Below, in pieces: positions 36,182 through 46,122 of a stretch of DNA of 64,000 nucleotides; the first letter of the stretch is position 1; each line of letters begins with the position of its first letter. Both the position numbers and the translations under genes were made by a program. The stretch is from an uncultured Porphyromonadaceae bacterium. Lineage in GTDB: Bacteria; Bacteroidota; Bacteroidia; Bacteroidales; Barnesiellaceae. The stretch spans positions 182,132 to 246,131 of the forward strand of contig UPYI01000004.1 of the NCBI GenBank assembly GCA_900538555.1, given 5' to 3'. Below the pieces are notes generated by a model, which did not search any database, was not told the origin of the DNA, and saw only the letters and a program-made list of their open reading frames with translations.

Positions 36182-36211
36182 CAAATATAATGTATTTTTA
36201 AACAAAACAAA
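36182..36211 (-). promoter_or_regulatory. predicted promoter of the 623-residue secreted protein
   Basis: On the minus strand: TTTG (36211-36208), 18 bp, TATATTTG (36189-36182), 40 nt before the start codon. Confidence 0.55.
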
Positions 36212-36284
36212 CACCGTTTACCGATTATTTACTACAAATTGTCACGAAAGATAAAAAACAGGCAACATTTTTATCTTGTGTTCA

Positions 36285-36450
36285 TTCATGCACCTTTTCT
36301 TCGCTCGGCATAGTCCGAACAAGTTCGACTCTGCTCTCGACTTATCGAAAACGTTCATATCCATGCACCTTTTCTTCGCTCGGCATAGTCCGAACAAGTT
36401 CGACTCTGCTCTCGACTTATCGAAAACGTTCATTCATGCGCCTTTTCCCG
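36285..36450. repeat. palindrome-core repeat array, two identical 75-bp units plus a partial unit
   Basis: Units start with CATGCACCTTTTCTTCGC at 36287 and 36362 and a decayed third at 36435. Cores CGAACAAGTTCG at 36316-36327 and 36391-36402 lie between CTCGGCATAGTC and ACTCTGCTCTCGAC. Both full units agree base for base. No gene is seen in 36143-36730. Confidence 0.9.
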
Positions 36451-36636
36451 TCCCGGCACAGCTCGATCGGTCTATAAAATTTCGATATTCGTCTATTTCT
36501 GTTGCCATTACAAATTTTATGTTTTATATTTGTAGTACAGTTGATTAATTAATATTATAATAATGTAAAAGAGCATGTACATCTCTAAACAGAGGACTCG
36601 TATTTTAGGGGAATAGATAATAAACAGAGATGTAAA

Positions 36637-36671
36637 GAAGCCTCGACGCTGGACAGCATCGAGGCTTTATT
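36637..36671. terminator. terminator hairpin downstream of secA
   Basis: Stem AAGCCTCGACGCT / AGCATCGAGGCTT with loop GGAC; the T-rich side is stronger in the plus direction, so its use for secA is uncertain. Confidence 0.6.
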
Positions 36672-36730
36672 ATTTTCAGACCCGGAACAATAACGGAAAG
36701 TCTGAACAGCCGGGTAGTCACGCACTAAAC

Positions 36731-39700
36731 TTACAAGCCGCGTCCGTGACAGTTTTTGTATTTCTTTCCGCTTCCGCAAGGACAGGGATCGTTCCGTCCG
36801 ATACGCGGAGCCGCTTTGATCGGATCGGTAACACGCGGCGCACCCTGATGGGCGGCGGCAGCCTGAGCCTGTGCAGCCTGTCCGGGATATTGCTCTTTGC
36901 TCGTGCGGTATTTACTGTAATCTTCACGACGCTCGGGAGCTGCCTCGCGCACATCCTGAGGATTCTGTACATAAATCTGCCCGCGCAACAGGATCGCTAT
37001 CGCCTTGCGGTTCATCTCTTCCACCATATTCTTGAAGAGGTTGAACGATTCCAGTTTATAAATCAATAACGGGTCTTTCTGCTCGTAGCTGGCATTCTGT
37101 ACCGATTGCCGCAACTGGTCGAGTTCGCGCAAATGTTCTTTCCATGCCTCGTCGATAGTCATCAGCAATACCGATTTCTGGAATTGTTTTACAACCGATT
37201 GCGATTCGGAGTCGTAAGCCTCCTTAATATCGCACGGCACGCCGAATACCCGTTTGCCGTCGGTGATAGGCACACGGATCAATCCTTGCGTCAAGCCGCG
37301 TTCTTCTACGAACGGTTTGATATTGAGGTGTGCGATTTCCGCCATGCGGTCGGCCTTGCGCTTGAATGCGGCAACTACGGCATCGTACAGGGCATCGATC
37401 TTTTCCTGAGTACGCATCGAACGGAACGCCGCCTCATCGAACGGCATCTCGATAGCGAAAAGTTTGAACACTTCCAGCGAAAGGTCTTCGTAGTCGGCAG
37501 TACCGTCGAACGAATTGATCAACGATTCAGCCGTATCGTAAAACATATTCATGATGTCGATACCGATACGTTCGCCCATCAAGGCATGGTGACGTTTGGT
37601 ATAGATCACATTACGTTGGGCATTCATCACATCGTCGTATTCGAGCAAACGTTTACGGATACCGAAGTTGTTCTCTTCCACCCGGCGCTGAGCGTTTTCG
37701 ATCGAACGGGAAACCATATTGGCTTCGATCATCTCGTCCTCTTTCAATCCCATGCGGTCGAGCATTTTCACTACACGGTCGGTAGCAAACAGACGCATCA
37801 CGGTATCCTCGAACGAAACGAAGAATACGGACGATCCCGGGTCGCCCTGACGTCCGGCACGACCACGCAACTGACGATCGACACGACGCGATTCGTGACG
37901 CTCCGTACCGATAATCGCCAGACCGCCCGCATCACGTACCGCAGGCGACAGTTTGATATCGGTACCACGACCCGCCATGTTGGTGGCAATCGTCACCGTT
38001 CCGGTCTGACCTGCCAGTGCCACGATATCCGCCTCACGCTGGTGCAGTTTGGCATTCAACACATTATGTTTGATCTTACGCAAGGTAAGCATACGGCTCA
38101 ACAATTCGGAAATCTCGACCGAAGTCGTACCCACCAATACCGGCCGGCCGGCTTCGACCATCTTCACGATCTCTTCGATCACGGCATTGTATTTCGCCCG
38201 TTTGGTTTTGTACACCCGGTCGTTCATGTCGATACGGGCAATGGGCTTGTTGGTCGGAATCGTCACCACATCGAGTTTATAGATGTCCCAGAACTCGCCG
38301 GCTTCCGTTTCGGCTGTACCGGTCATACCCGACAGTTTGTGGTACATACGGAAGTAGTTCTGCAACGTGATCGTGGCAAAGGTCTGTGTAGCGGCTTCCA
38401 CTTTTACCCGCTCTTTGGCTTCGATCGCCTGATGCAATCCGTCGGAATAGCGACGTCCCTCCATGATACGTCCGGTCTGCTCATCGACAATCTTCACCTT
38501 GTTGTCGATCACCACATACTGGTCGTTCAATTCAAAAAGCGTATAGGCTTTCAGCAACTGGTTCACCGTATGCACACGCTCGGCTTTCACGGCGTAGTTC
38601 TGCATCAGTTCGTCTTTCTTGATCTGTTTTTCCTCAACCGAGAGACCTTGATTTTCCAGATCGGAAAGCTGTTCGCTGATATTCGGCAATACGAAAAATT
38701 CGGGGTCGCCCGCTTTTCCGGTCATGGCATCCAGACCTTTGTCGGTCAAGTCGATACTATTGTTTTTCTCGTCGATCACGAAATAGAGGTCGTCGGTAAT
38801 TTCGGGTAGACGGCGATTGTTTTCTGCGATGTAGATCGCTTCGGTTTCCAGAAGAAGCGGTTTGATACCCGGTTCACTCAGGTAACGGATCAATGCGCTG
38901 TTCTTGGGCAGACCCTTGAAGCAACGGAACAGCAATACGGCTCCGGCTTCGCGTTCTTTCTTATCCTCCGAAGCTATGAGAGCTTTCGCCTCGGCAAGCC
39001 ATTTGGTCACGGCATTGCGCTGCATCTTCACCAGCTCCTCCACTTGCGGGCAGAACTGTTCGAACATCTGGTCGTCGCCCTTCGGGGTAGGACCGGATAT
39101 GATCAACGGCGTACGGGCATCGTCGATCAAGACGGAGTCCACCTCATCGACAATCGCATAGTTGTGTTTGCGCTGCACCAGATCGGCAGGCGAAGCCGCC
39201 ATGTTGTCGCGCAGATAGTCGAAACCGAATTCATTGTTCGTACCGAACGTAATATCGGCATTGTAAGCATTCCGACGGGCAGGAGAGTTAGGCTCGTGCT
39301 TGTCGATGCAATCGACCGACAGACCGTGGAACATATACAACGGCCCCATCCATTCCGAGTCACGCTTCGACAGGTAATCGTTCACCGTCACCACATGCAC
39401 GCCGTTGCCCGGCAGCGCATTCAGGAACACCGGCAAGGTTGCCACGAGCGTTTTACCCTCACCGGTTGCCATTTCGGCAATCTTGCCTTTATGGAGTACG
39501 ACACCACCGATCAACTGCACATCGTAGTGCACCATGTCCCACGTCACTTCGTTTCCGCCGGCGATCCAGTGGTTGGCGTAAATCGCCTTGTCGCCTTCAA
39601 TCCGGACAAATTCGTATTTGGCTGCCAGATCCCGGTCGAAAGAGTTGGCGGTCACCTCTATTTCGGCATTGCGGCTGAAACGGGCTGCCGTCTCTTTTAC

Positions 39701-40039
39701 GACGGCAAAAACTTCGGGCAATACCCGATCCAGTTCTTTCTCGATTTTTTCCAGAATCTCTTTTTCGATTTTGTCGATCTCTTCCCACAGCGGTTCGCGT
39801 TTGTCGTAATCAAGGGTCTCCACCTCGGCTTTCAACTCTGCGACACGCGCCCGGTCGGGGGCTACCGCATCCCGTATCTGTTGTTTCACGACATCGATAC
39901 GCGAACGAAGCTCATCGTTCGAAATATTTTCGAGTTCGGGCGATATCGCCTTGATCTGCTTGATATACGGTTCTATCTCCTTTAAATCCCGTTGCGACTT
40001 GTTGCCGAACAGTTTTTTCAAAAAATCATTAAATCCCAT
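36731..40039 (-). CDS. secA: preprotein translocase ATPase SecA
   Basis: Motor ATPase of the Sec system, driving unfolded preproteins through SecYEG. The 1102-residue protein is longer than E. coli SecA (901), as is usual in Bacteroidetes because of insertions in the first nucleotide-binding domain region. Walker A reads MATGEGKT, the DEVDSVLIDDARTP segment carries Walker B, the second half shows GTTSVE, TNMAGRGTDIKL and QLRGRAGRQGDPG, and the C-terminal zinc tail is CPCGSGKKYKNCH. The start MGFNDFLKKLFGNKS at 40039 matches the conserved N-terminus. It serves the many signal-peptide proteins of this region. A 567-codon antisense frame is a shadow. Confidence 0.98.
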   Translation of the reverse strand: MGFNDFLKKLFGNKSQRDLKEIEPYIKQIKAISPELENISNDELRSRIDVVKQQIRDAVAPDRARVAELKAEVETLDYDKREPLWEEIDKIEKEILEKIEKELDRVLPEVFAVVKETAARFSRNAEIEVTANSFDRDLAAKYEFVRIEGDKAIYANHWIAGGNEVTWDMVHYDVQLIGGVVLHKGKIAEMATGEGKTLVATLPVFLNALPGNGVHVVTVNDYLSKRDSEWMGPLYMFHGLSVDCIDKHEPNSPARRNAYNADITFGTNNEFGFDYLRDNMAASPADLVQRKHNYAIVDEVDSVLIDDARTPLIISGPTPKGDDQMFEQFCPQVEELVKMQRNAVTKWLAEAKALIASEDKKEREAGAVLLFRCFKGLPKNSALIRYLSEPGIKPLLLETEAIYIAENNRRLPEITDDLYFVIDEKNNSIDLTDKGLDAMTGKAGDPEFFVLPNISEQLSDLENQGLSVEEKQIKKDELMQNYAVKAERVHTVNQLLKAYTLFELNDQYVVIDNKVKIVDEQTGRIMEGRRYSDGLHQAIEAKERVKVEAATQTFATITLQNYFRMYHKLSGMTGTAETEAGEFWDIYKLDVVTIPTNKPIARIDMNDRVYKTKRAKYNAVIEEIVKMVEAGRPVLVGTTSVEISELLSRMLTLRKIKHNVLNAKLHQREADIVALAGQTGTVTIATNMAGRGTDIKLSPAVRDAGGLAIIGTERHESRRVDRQLRGRAGRQGDPGSSVFFVSFEDTVMRLFATDRVVKMLDRMGLKEDEMIEANMVSRSIENAQRRVEENNFGIRKRLLEYDDVMNAQRNVIYTKRHHALMGERIGIDIMNMFYDTAESLINSFDGTADYEDLSLEVFKLFAIEMPFDEAAFRSMRTQEKIDALYDAVVAAFKRKADRMAEIAHLNIKPFVEERGLTQGLIRVPITDGKRVFGVPCDIKEAYDSESQSVVKQFQKSVLLMTIDEAWKEHLRELDQLRQSVQNASYEQKDPLLIYKLESFNLFKNMVEEMNRKAIAILLRGQIYVQNPQDVREAAPERREDYSKYRTSKEQYPGQAAQAQAAAAHQGAPRVTDPIKAAPRIGRNDPCPCGSGKKYKNCHGRGL

Positions 40040-40234
40040 ATAGTTTATTGATTGCTGCATATCTCTTCCTTGCCGGGAACACAGCCCCAAGCAAACCGAC
40101 ATGCACTTTTTTTTAATTCGGTTTATTGCGATAACGACGTATCATTACATACGTCCCGTTATCCGGTAAAAATTTGTAAATGTGAAATACTCTCTTCGAA
40201 TGGCATGAGATGCCGAAGAGAAAAAACAGGAAAA

Positions 40235-40639
40235 TCAGGCATTCATCCCCGGCGAACGGATACGCAAACCGCCTGCCGATCGGGATACCGGCATGGCTGA
40301 TTCTTCTCCGCTAAGGATCTCCTCTACCCAATCGGACGGAGCTATTGCCGACAACGGCGTAGGAATAGCATTACCCGCCGCATGCCCGTACAGCAATATG
40401 TCATCCTCATCGTTTGCCGCCCATTCAGCCAACAGGCTCGACAGGATTTCGTTCTTCCCGTCGCGGATCATCCGGTTGAACTGCGCCTCACCGAACAAGA
40501 TACGCAGCGCACGCACATAGTCGGCAGGCAAGCGGTCGGCGGAAATTCCCGACAAGCTACCTACGGCATCGTGCAACGCCGGCGTCTGTACCGGAGCGGT
40601 AAGCAGAGCGACTAATAGGGTGGCAAATACTTTATTCAT
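40235..40639 (-). CDS. small exported protein of unknown function
   Basis: A 134-residue protein with an N-terminal hydrophobic stretch (MNKVFATLLVALLTAPVQTPAL) that reads as a signal peptide. The rest is mostly helical and acidic, without Cys pairs or recognised motif. It starts 8 bp after the stop of the DUF4105 gene on the same strand, so it is probably translated from the same transcript. Confidence 0.72.
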   Translation of the reverse strand: MNKVFATLLVALLTAPVQTPALHDAVGSLSGISADRLPADYVRALRILFGEAQFNRMIRDGKNEILSSLLAEWAANDEDDILLYGHAAGNAIPTPLSAIAPSDWVEEILSGEESAMPVSRSAGGLRIRSPGMNA

Positions 40640-40647
40640 ACTTTTTC

Positions 40648-41844
40648 TTATTTTGCAGACCGCCGCAAATACTCAACGATATTCACTGCCGAACGCAACA
40701 GCGAAACTCCGATCAACGGATAGAATGCGCCGTTCAGCGTCTGCGGAATCCACAAGGTAGACGCCAACAAAACGAATACCGCGGCAAAGTTAGCAAAATG
40801 ATAATAATGTACCAGCTTTTTACACGATTTAATCCATACGAGCAAAGCTATCCAACAGAACGGATTCAACCACAAAGCCAGATAATTGACATCGGTGGCA
40901 GGATGTTCCGAAAGAAACATCAGAAAGAAAACGATGCAACCGACCGCGCCGTACAGGAAAAAGAGAGGAGTATCGAACCATCGCGATACCTTGCGGCAAT
41001 ATATATCGCGCAATGAAACGGCTGCCGCTACGACCAGCAACACCCACGCCCAAAACAGCGGGGTCAGGAACCACGGTGTAGGAGGATCGATCGCTTCGCC
41101 GGCAGGTTGATACAGCTCGACGGTTTCACACACCAACGGCACGGTTTCACCGGACGGACGCTCGATCCGTGCCGAAGCAAACGCCTCGCAAAGGACCATC
41201 GGCACGAACATTTGCTGCCGGTAAGTTGCCGGGGCATCCAGTTCGGCACCCAAAGCGATATCTATCCCGAACTCGAACCACGGATAGTTACCGATATAGG
41301 CATCTATCTCGGAACGGAATGTCTCGGCATGATGCGGATCGTCGTACCGCACGACACCTGCGACACTCCGCTCGATAATATTTCGCGGGCGGGTGGCACA
41401 ATTGTCGAACAGAAAGTTATAACGATAAACCCGGTTCTGAGGCTGGATATTATGGATCAATGCCTTCAACAGGGCGTTCGCTTCGGGTTGGGAAAGGTTC
41501 AGCACCTGTTCTACCACCCGCGAATCGCGCTCGGCATAAGCCATATAGAAATTCATGAACTCTACCGGAGCCACGCAATAATCGGTTTCGCCTTTCGTAA
41601 AACGATAAACGAAATGGGGCGTGGAGAAATCGAACAGACCATAGTTGAAAACGACATCGAACGGTTGTTCTGCGGAAATGCGCTGCACCCGCAATCCGGT
41701 ATGCCCGAACAATTCGTAAACTTCCGGACCGGGCCAGCAAGTCAGCAGGCTGATCCGTAAAGAGTCTTTGCCCTGCTGCGCCGAAGCACAGACAGCAACA
41801 CAAAGAGTGCTTATAATCCAAAAGAGCCGTTTCGTTATTTTCAT
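40648..41844 (-). CDS. DUF4105 family membrane protein
   Basis: A 398-residue protein: signal peptide (about 1-21), a periplasmic DUF4105 domain (about 25-250) with the conserved LLTCWPGPEVYELFGHTGLRV start and the YRYNFLFDNCATRPRN motif whose Cys/His resemble NlpC/P60-like catalytic residues, and four or so C-terminal membrane helices (about 270-395). Function is unknown for the family; a hydrolase acting in the periplasm is possible. ATG at 41844 is chosen because it gives the signal peptide; earlier codons fall in the repeat array. Confidence 0.87.
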   Translation of the reverse strand: MKITKRLFWIISTLCVAVCASAQQGKDSLRISLLTCWPGPEVYELFGHTGLRVQRISAEQPFDVVFNYGLFDFSTPHFVYRFTKGETDYCVAPVEFMNFYMAYAERDSRVVEQVLNLSQPEANALLKALIHNIQPQNRVYRYNFLFDNCATRPRNIIERSVAGVVRYDDPHHAETFRSEIDAYIGNYPWFEFGIDIALGAELDAPATYRQQMFVPMVLCEAFASARIERPSGETVPLVCETVELYQPAGEAIDPPTPWFLTPLFWAWVLLVVAAAVSLRDIYCRKVSRWFDTPLFFLYGAVGCIVFFLMFLSEHPATDVNYLALWLNPFCWIALLVWIKSCKKLVHYYHFANFAAVFVLLASTLWIPQTLNGAFYPLIGVSLLRSAVNIVEYLRRSAK

Positions 41845-41928
41845 TCTTCCGAAGTCGATTATAGGGATTGAAGATAATACACACCACAAGCAGAGATGCC
41901 TATTCCAGTCGAATGACTTTGCCGGGAT

Positions 41929-42120
41929 GCAGCTTATTTTAAACTTTCGGTTTTCAATAAACGCTTCGCCTCGGCATAACATTTCAAGTATTCACTTGAT
42001 CGCTTCTGCTCTCGGCTTGCAGCTTATTTTAAACTTTTAGTTTTCAATAAACGCTTCACCTCGGCATAATCCATTCAAGTTTCACTTGATGGCTTCTGCT
42101 CTCGGCTTGCAGCTTATTTT
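41929..42120. repeat. palindrome-core repeat array, two 90-bp units
   Basis: AGCTTATTTT recurs at 41931, 42021 and 42111 (period 90). Cores TCAAGTATTCACTTGA (41984-41999) and TCAAGTTTCACTTGA (42075-42089) lie between CCTCGGCATAA and GCTTCTGCTCTCGGCTTGC. On the minus strand these match the 25.1-kb units. Confidence 0.9.
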
Positions 42121-42203
42121 ACAAAGGTAACGAAAAAACTACTGTAAAACGGCACGATTCGTCGCTTTTTCAGATTCATTTTTCTTTTTCGACAAGAAAA
42201 AAT

Positions 42204-42290
42204 TACCTTTGTAGAGGATAAGCTACGCCTCAGCATAACATAAGTAAACTCAGTTCTGCTTTCGGCTTGCATTATCTTTGTAGAAGATAA
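42204..42290 (+). repeat. palindrome-core unit with two -7 boxes upstream of the nitroreductase operon
   Basis: TACCTTTG (42204-42211) and TATCTTTG (42273-42280) lie 69 bp apart, each followed by GTAGA-GATAA. Between them are CCTCAGCATAA, a short core AAGTAAACT (42242-42250) and TTCTGCTTTCGGCTTGC. Either box could start the operon at 42362. Confidence 0.8.
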
Positions 42291-42361
42291 ACAACGGATC
42301 GGCACAGATATTCGGACACATCCGACATACCGGTGCGCGACCGGCATAAAAACAATACGAT

Positions 42362-42973
42362 ATGTCCTTACACAAACTTCTGTTACTCGGCGCAATCTGC
42401 TGCACAACGGTTCTTTCCGCGCAGCCGCTCTCTTTGCCCACACCTCAAAAAAACGGCGGAATGCCACTGATGGAGGCTCTGTCGAAACGGCAATCGACCC
42501 GCGAGTTCGACCCGGAAAAGCAACTGTCGGAACAAACGCTCTCCGATTTGCTGTGGGCGGCTTGGGGGTACAACCGGGAAGATAAACGCACGGCTCCGTC
42601 GGCGTTGAACAAACAAGAAATATCGCTGTACGTCATTACAGAGCAAGGGGTGTACCTTTATCTCGCCGAAAGCCACCAACTGGAACCCATCACGATGGGC
42701 GACTTCCGAAAGAGCGCAGGCAAACAGCCGTTCGTAGCGACGGCTCCGCTAAACCTCGTATTCGTTGCCGATACCGACATCGCACCGGGTAACGATATGA
42801 TGTTCGTCGATTGCGGATTCATCTCGCAAAATATCTATCTCTATTGTGCGTCTGCCGGTCTGGGCACAGTCGTACGCGGCTCGTTCGATGCCAAAGAATT
42901 AGTCCGCATATTGAAACTGGAACCGAATTTCCGTCCTATCCTGACGCAGACGGTAGGTTATCCGGCTCATTAA
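42362..42973 (+). CDS. exported nitroreductase-family protein
   Basis: A 203-residue FMN-dependent nitroreductase/SagB-type fold with the conserved RQSTREFDPE start, 'LSDLLWAAWGYNRE' and 'DCGFISQNIYLYCASAGLGTVVRG' segments. Unlike most members it begins with a signal-peptide-like stretch (MSLHKLLLLGAICCTTVLSAQ), so it probably works in the periplasm. The physiological substrate is unknown. First gene of a plus-strand run with the LtaS-like and FecBCD-like genes. Confidence 0.9.
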   Translation: MSLHKLLLLGAICCTTVLSAQPLSLPTPQKNGGMPLMEALSKRQSTREFDPEKQLSEQTLSDLLWAAWGYNREDKRTAPSALNKQEISLYVITEQGVYLYLAESHQLEPITMGDFRKSAGKQPFVATAPLNLVFVADTDIAPGNDMMFVDCGFISQNIYLYCASAGLGTVVRGSFDAKELVRILKLEPNFRPILTQTVGYPAH

Positions 42974-43009
42974 CCATCTATCCCGTACACGCTTACACCG
43001 CACACGATC

Positions 43010-44980
43010 ATGAAACGCTATTTGGCTCTGCTCCGATACCTGTTTTCAATGCACCTTACCGGATTGGCATTGCTTACACTATGCCGGATCATACTTTATC
43101 TGCAAGGCTTTTCACTGCTTGCAGACGAACCGCATTGGATACGGCATTCCATACAAGCGTTTCTACGGGGTATCTGGATGGACAACGTCATCGCCTGCTA
43201 CATTCTTATCGTCCCGCTCATTGTCACCTCCGTCTGTGCGTCGGCAGGTTACTACGGGAAACGGTTATACCGGGGCATACAGGCGTTTTTCTGCTTGTTC
43301 TATACCATTGCATTCATGATCGCCTCCGGCGATATACCCTATTTCGACTATTTCTTCAAACACCTCAACGCCTCGATTTTCAATTGGGCGGAATATGCCG
43401 GCACGACACTGGGACTGATGTTCGGCGAGTTCTCCTATCTGATGGCAGTGCTGCTGTTCGTCGTCATGACCCTGCTCTATGGTATCGCAGCCAACAGCTA
43501 TCTGCATACCGCCCGCCGGGTTTTCGACCGGAAGACGCCGAACCGATGGCAATCGGCAGCCGGTATAATCGGTTGTTCAGCACTGCTCATCGGCGGATGC
43601 CTGTTCGGCATCAGAGGTCGCATGGGGTATAATCCGATACGGGTGAGCGCGGCTTATTTCTGCAACAATACCTTTCTCAACCAGTTGGGCGTATCACCGG
43701 CTTTCAACCTGCTGAAAAGCGCAGAAGAGATGCAAAAGGCGGAAAACCGGGAAATACATCTGATGGACGATACCGATGCCATACGTTATGTCCGGAATGC
43801 CTTGCACCTCACCGATTCGCTACCCCATATCTCCCCGATCGCACGGACGGTAACCAATGCGCCGTGCACCGGAAAAAGAAACGTCGTATTCATTTTCATG
43901 GAATCCATGTCCGCCAATCTCATGGGACATTTCGGCGACCGGCGGCAACTCACGCCATTCCTCGATTCCATTGCGGATCATTCACTATGCTTCAACCGGT
44001 TCTTCTCATCGGGGACACACACCAACCATGCCATCCACTCCGTGCTTTATTCCTATCCGGCACTGATGAAACGGAACTCGATGAAAGGTTCGGTAATCCC
44101 GTTTTACACCGGACTGCCTACCGTGCTGCAAGACAACGGTTACCACACACTTTTCTTCATGACGCACGAATCGCAATACGACAACATGAACGGATTCCTA
44201 CGCACGAACGGCTTCGACCAGATCTATGCGCAAGAGGACTACCCGCGCGAAAAACGGGTGAACAGCTTCGGGGTCTCCGACGAATACCTGTATGAATTCG
44301 CCTTGCGGAAATTGAATGAGGAAGCCGCCGGCGATTCTCCCTTCTTTGCCTCGCTGCTGAGCATAAGCAACCATCCGCCCTACATCATACCCGAAGGGTT
44401 CAAGACCCGGAACAGTGCCGACGACGAACGGATCGTCGAGTTTGCCGACCACGCGCTTCATGTATTCATGGACCAAGCGGCACAGCAACCGTGGTTCGAC
44501 AACACGATATTCGTATTCTTCGGCGACCACGGACGGCGTTCGAATATCCTGCGAAGCGATATGCCACTCACATTCAACCACATTCCGTTCATGATCTACG
44601 CTCCGGGATGGATCGAGCCGCAGCAAACCGACCGGATCGGCGGACAGATAGATATCGCACCCACCCTGCTCGGATTATTAGGAATCGACTATACCGACAA
44701 CGGATTGGGCATAAACCTGTTGCGCGAAGAACGGGAGTGCATCTTCTTCACTTCCGACGACGCAATCGGATGTATCGACCTCGAACATTTCTTTATCCAC
44801 AAACCGGCGACCGACCAGTCGTGGCTGCTCCATGTGAACGGGTACACCGAACAAGATCCGGTCGATGCCCCCGAAAAAGAAGCCGCCCTGAGGGAATATG
44901 CGTTTTCGTTCCTGCAAGCCGCCCAATACCTGATGTCGAACAACCTGACCGGTAAATATATCGGTTACCAACCCAAATAG
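43010..44980 (+). CDS. LtaS/OpgB-like membrane sulfatase-fold phosphotransferase
   Basis: A 656-residue membrane enzyme: five N-terminal membrane helices (about 10-215) and a periplasmic alkaline-phosphatase/sulfatase-type domain (about 285-600). The catalytic Thr is in FSSGTHTNHAIHSVLYSYP, with metal-ligand segments FIFMESMSANLMG and VFFGDHGRRSN. Gram-positive relatives polymerise glycerophosphate on lipoteichoic acid; Gram-negative ones transfer phosphoglycerol or phosphoethanolamine to glycans or lipids. Which substrate is used here is not known. It lies between the nitroreductase (36 bp before) and an iron/cobalamin-type ABC system (2 bp after). Confidence 0.9.
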   Translation: MKRYLALLRYLFSMHLTGLALLTLCRIILYLQGFSLLADEPHWIRHSIQAFLRGIWMDNVIACYILIVPLIVTSVCASAGYYGKRLYRGIQAFFCLFYTIAFMIASGDIPYFDYFFKHLNASIFNWAEYAGTTLGLMFGEFSYLMAVLLFVVMTLLYGIAANSYLHTARRVFDRKTPNRWQSAAGIIGCSALLIGGCLFGIRGRMGYNPIRVSAAYFCNNTFLNQLGVSPAFNLLKSAEEMQKAENREIHLMDDTDAIRYVRNALHLTDSLPHISPIARTVTNAPCTGKRNVVFIFMESMSANLMGHFGDRRQLTPFLDSIADHSLCFNRFFSSGTHTNHAIHSVLYSYPALMKRNSMKGSVIPFYTGLPTVLQDNGYHTLFFMTHESQYDNMNGFLRTNGFDQIYAQEDYPREKRVNSFGVSDEYLYEFALRKLNEEAAGDSPFFASLLSISNHPPYIIPEGFKTRNSADDERIVEFADHALHVFMDQAAQQPWFDNTIFVFFGDHGRRSNILRSDMPLTFNHIPFMIYAPGWIEPQQTDRIGGQIDIAPTLLGLLGIDYTDNGLGINLLREERECIFFTSDDAIGCIDLEHFFIHKPATDQSWLLHVNGYTEQDPVDAPEKEAALREYAFSFLQAAQYLMSNNLTGKYIGYQPK

Positions 44981-44982
44981 AT

Positions 44983-46122
44983 ATGAGTAAGAATCGTATT
45001 TACACACTCCTGCTATCTGCGGTACTGCTTACCGGGGCTTCGTGCAGACAACCCCAAACACGGGCACAAGGAGAAACCGCTCTCCCCGTAACCTACGCCG
45101 AAGGTTTCTCGCTCAGCCGTACCGACCGATACACCCGAATAGAGATACGGAATCCGTGGGATACCGCCCGCGTGTTGCATACCTATATCGCCGTGCCCAA
45201 AGATCGCCCGGTACCCGAAGATTTGCCGCAAGGCACCTTGTTGCGCACCCCTTTGGAAAATACACTTGTCTACTCGTCGATACATTGCAGCCTGCTCGAA
45301 CAACTGGGTATGCTGCATCGGATCGGAGGTGTCTGCGACTTGTCGTACATCAATCTGGCGTCGATACAGTCATTACATCGGGAAGGAAAAGTGATCGACA
45401 TGGGAAACTCCATGTCGCCCGACATCGAAAAAATCATCGACAACAAGCCCGAAGCCATCCTCTTGTCGCCGTTCGAAAACATGGGGTACGGACGTATCGA
45501 GAAACTGAACATACCGCTTGTCGAATGCGCCGACTATTTGGAAACCTCCCCTCTGGGACGCGCCGAATGGATGCGCGTTTTCGGAATCCTGTACGGATGC
45601 GAACAACAAGCCGATTCATTATTCCGGCAGATAGCCCGGCGATACGATTCGCTGAAAAACGAAATAGCCGCCACACAGGAAAGACCGGTCGTCATCAGCG
45701 AGACCAAACTCGGTGCAACATGGTACATGCCCGGAGGGAAAAGCTATATGGCACAATTGTTCCGGGACGCAGGAGCGGCATATCCGTGGAGCGACAACGA
45801 AGACACCGGTTCTATCCCGCTGGCATTCGAAGTCGTATTGGAAAAAGCACAGCATGCCGACTTCTGGCTAATCAAATATTTTGCCGACAGCGATAAGAAC
45901 TACGCATCTCTGGCTGACGAATATGCTCCCTACCAACGTTTCGATGCGTTCAGAGACCGCCACGTCTACGGTTGCAATACCTCCCGAAAATTATACTACG
46001 AAGAGACCCCGTTCCAGCCCGACCGGCTTCTGCAAGAACTGGCATACATATTTCATCCCGAAACCGTGCGGCAGCTCTACCCCGGCTACCACCCCCGTTA
46101 TTTTAATCCGTTAAGCGAATGA
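44983..46122 (+). CDS. ABC transporter substrate-binding protein, iron-siderophore/cobalamin type
   Basis: A 379-residue periplasmic binding protein of the FecB/BtuF fold. The N-terminus (LLLSAVLLTGASC) has a signal peptide with a likely lipidation Cys. Binding-protein motifs: QLGMLHRIGGVCDLSYI, 'PDIEKIIDNKPEAILLSPFENMGY' and the C-terminal RHVYGCNTSRKLYYEETPFQPDRLL. It is the first of three overlapping genes of one importer (binding protein, permease, ATPase) and is read from the same strand as the nitroreductase and LtaS-like genes. No cobalamin riboswitch or Fur box was seen. Confidence 0.92.
   Translation: MSKNRIYTLLLSAVLLTGASCRQPQTRAQGETALPVTYAEGFSLSRTDRYTRIEIRNPWDTARVLHTYIAVPKDRPVPEDLPQGTLLRTPLENTLVYSSIHCSLLEQLGMLHRIGGVCDLSYINLASIQSLHREGKVIDMGNSMSPDIEKIIDNKPEAILLSPFENMGYGRIEKLNIPLVECADYLETSPLGRAEWMRVFGILYGCEQQADSLFRQIARRYDSLKNEIAATQERPVVISETKLGATWYMPGGKSYMAQLFRDAGAAYPWSDNEDTGSIPLAFEVVLEKAQHADFWLIKYFADSDKNYASLADEYAPYQRFDAFRDRHVYGCNTSRKLYYEETPFQPDRLLQELAYIFHPETVRQLYPGYHPRYFNPLSE

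Noticed and set aside
37106..38809. 567-codon antisense frame inside secA
   Set aside because: His/Phe/Arg-rich text typical of the shadow of a GC-biased coding strand; secA is intact on the other strand.
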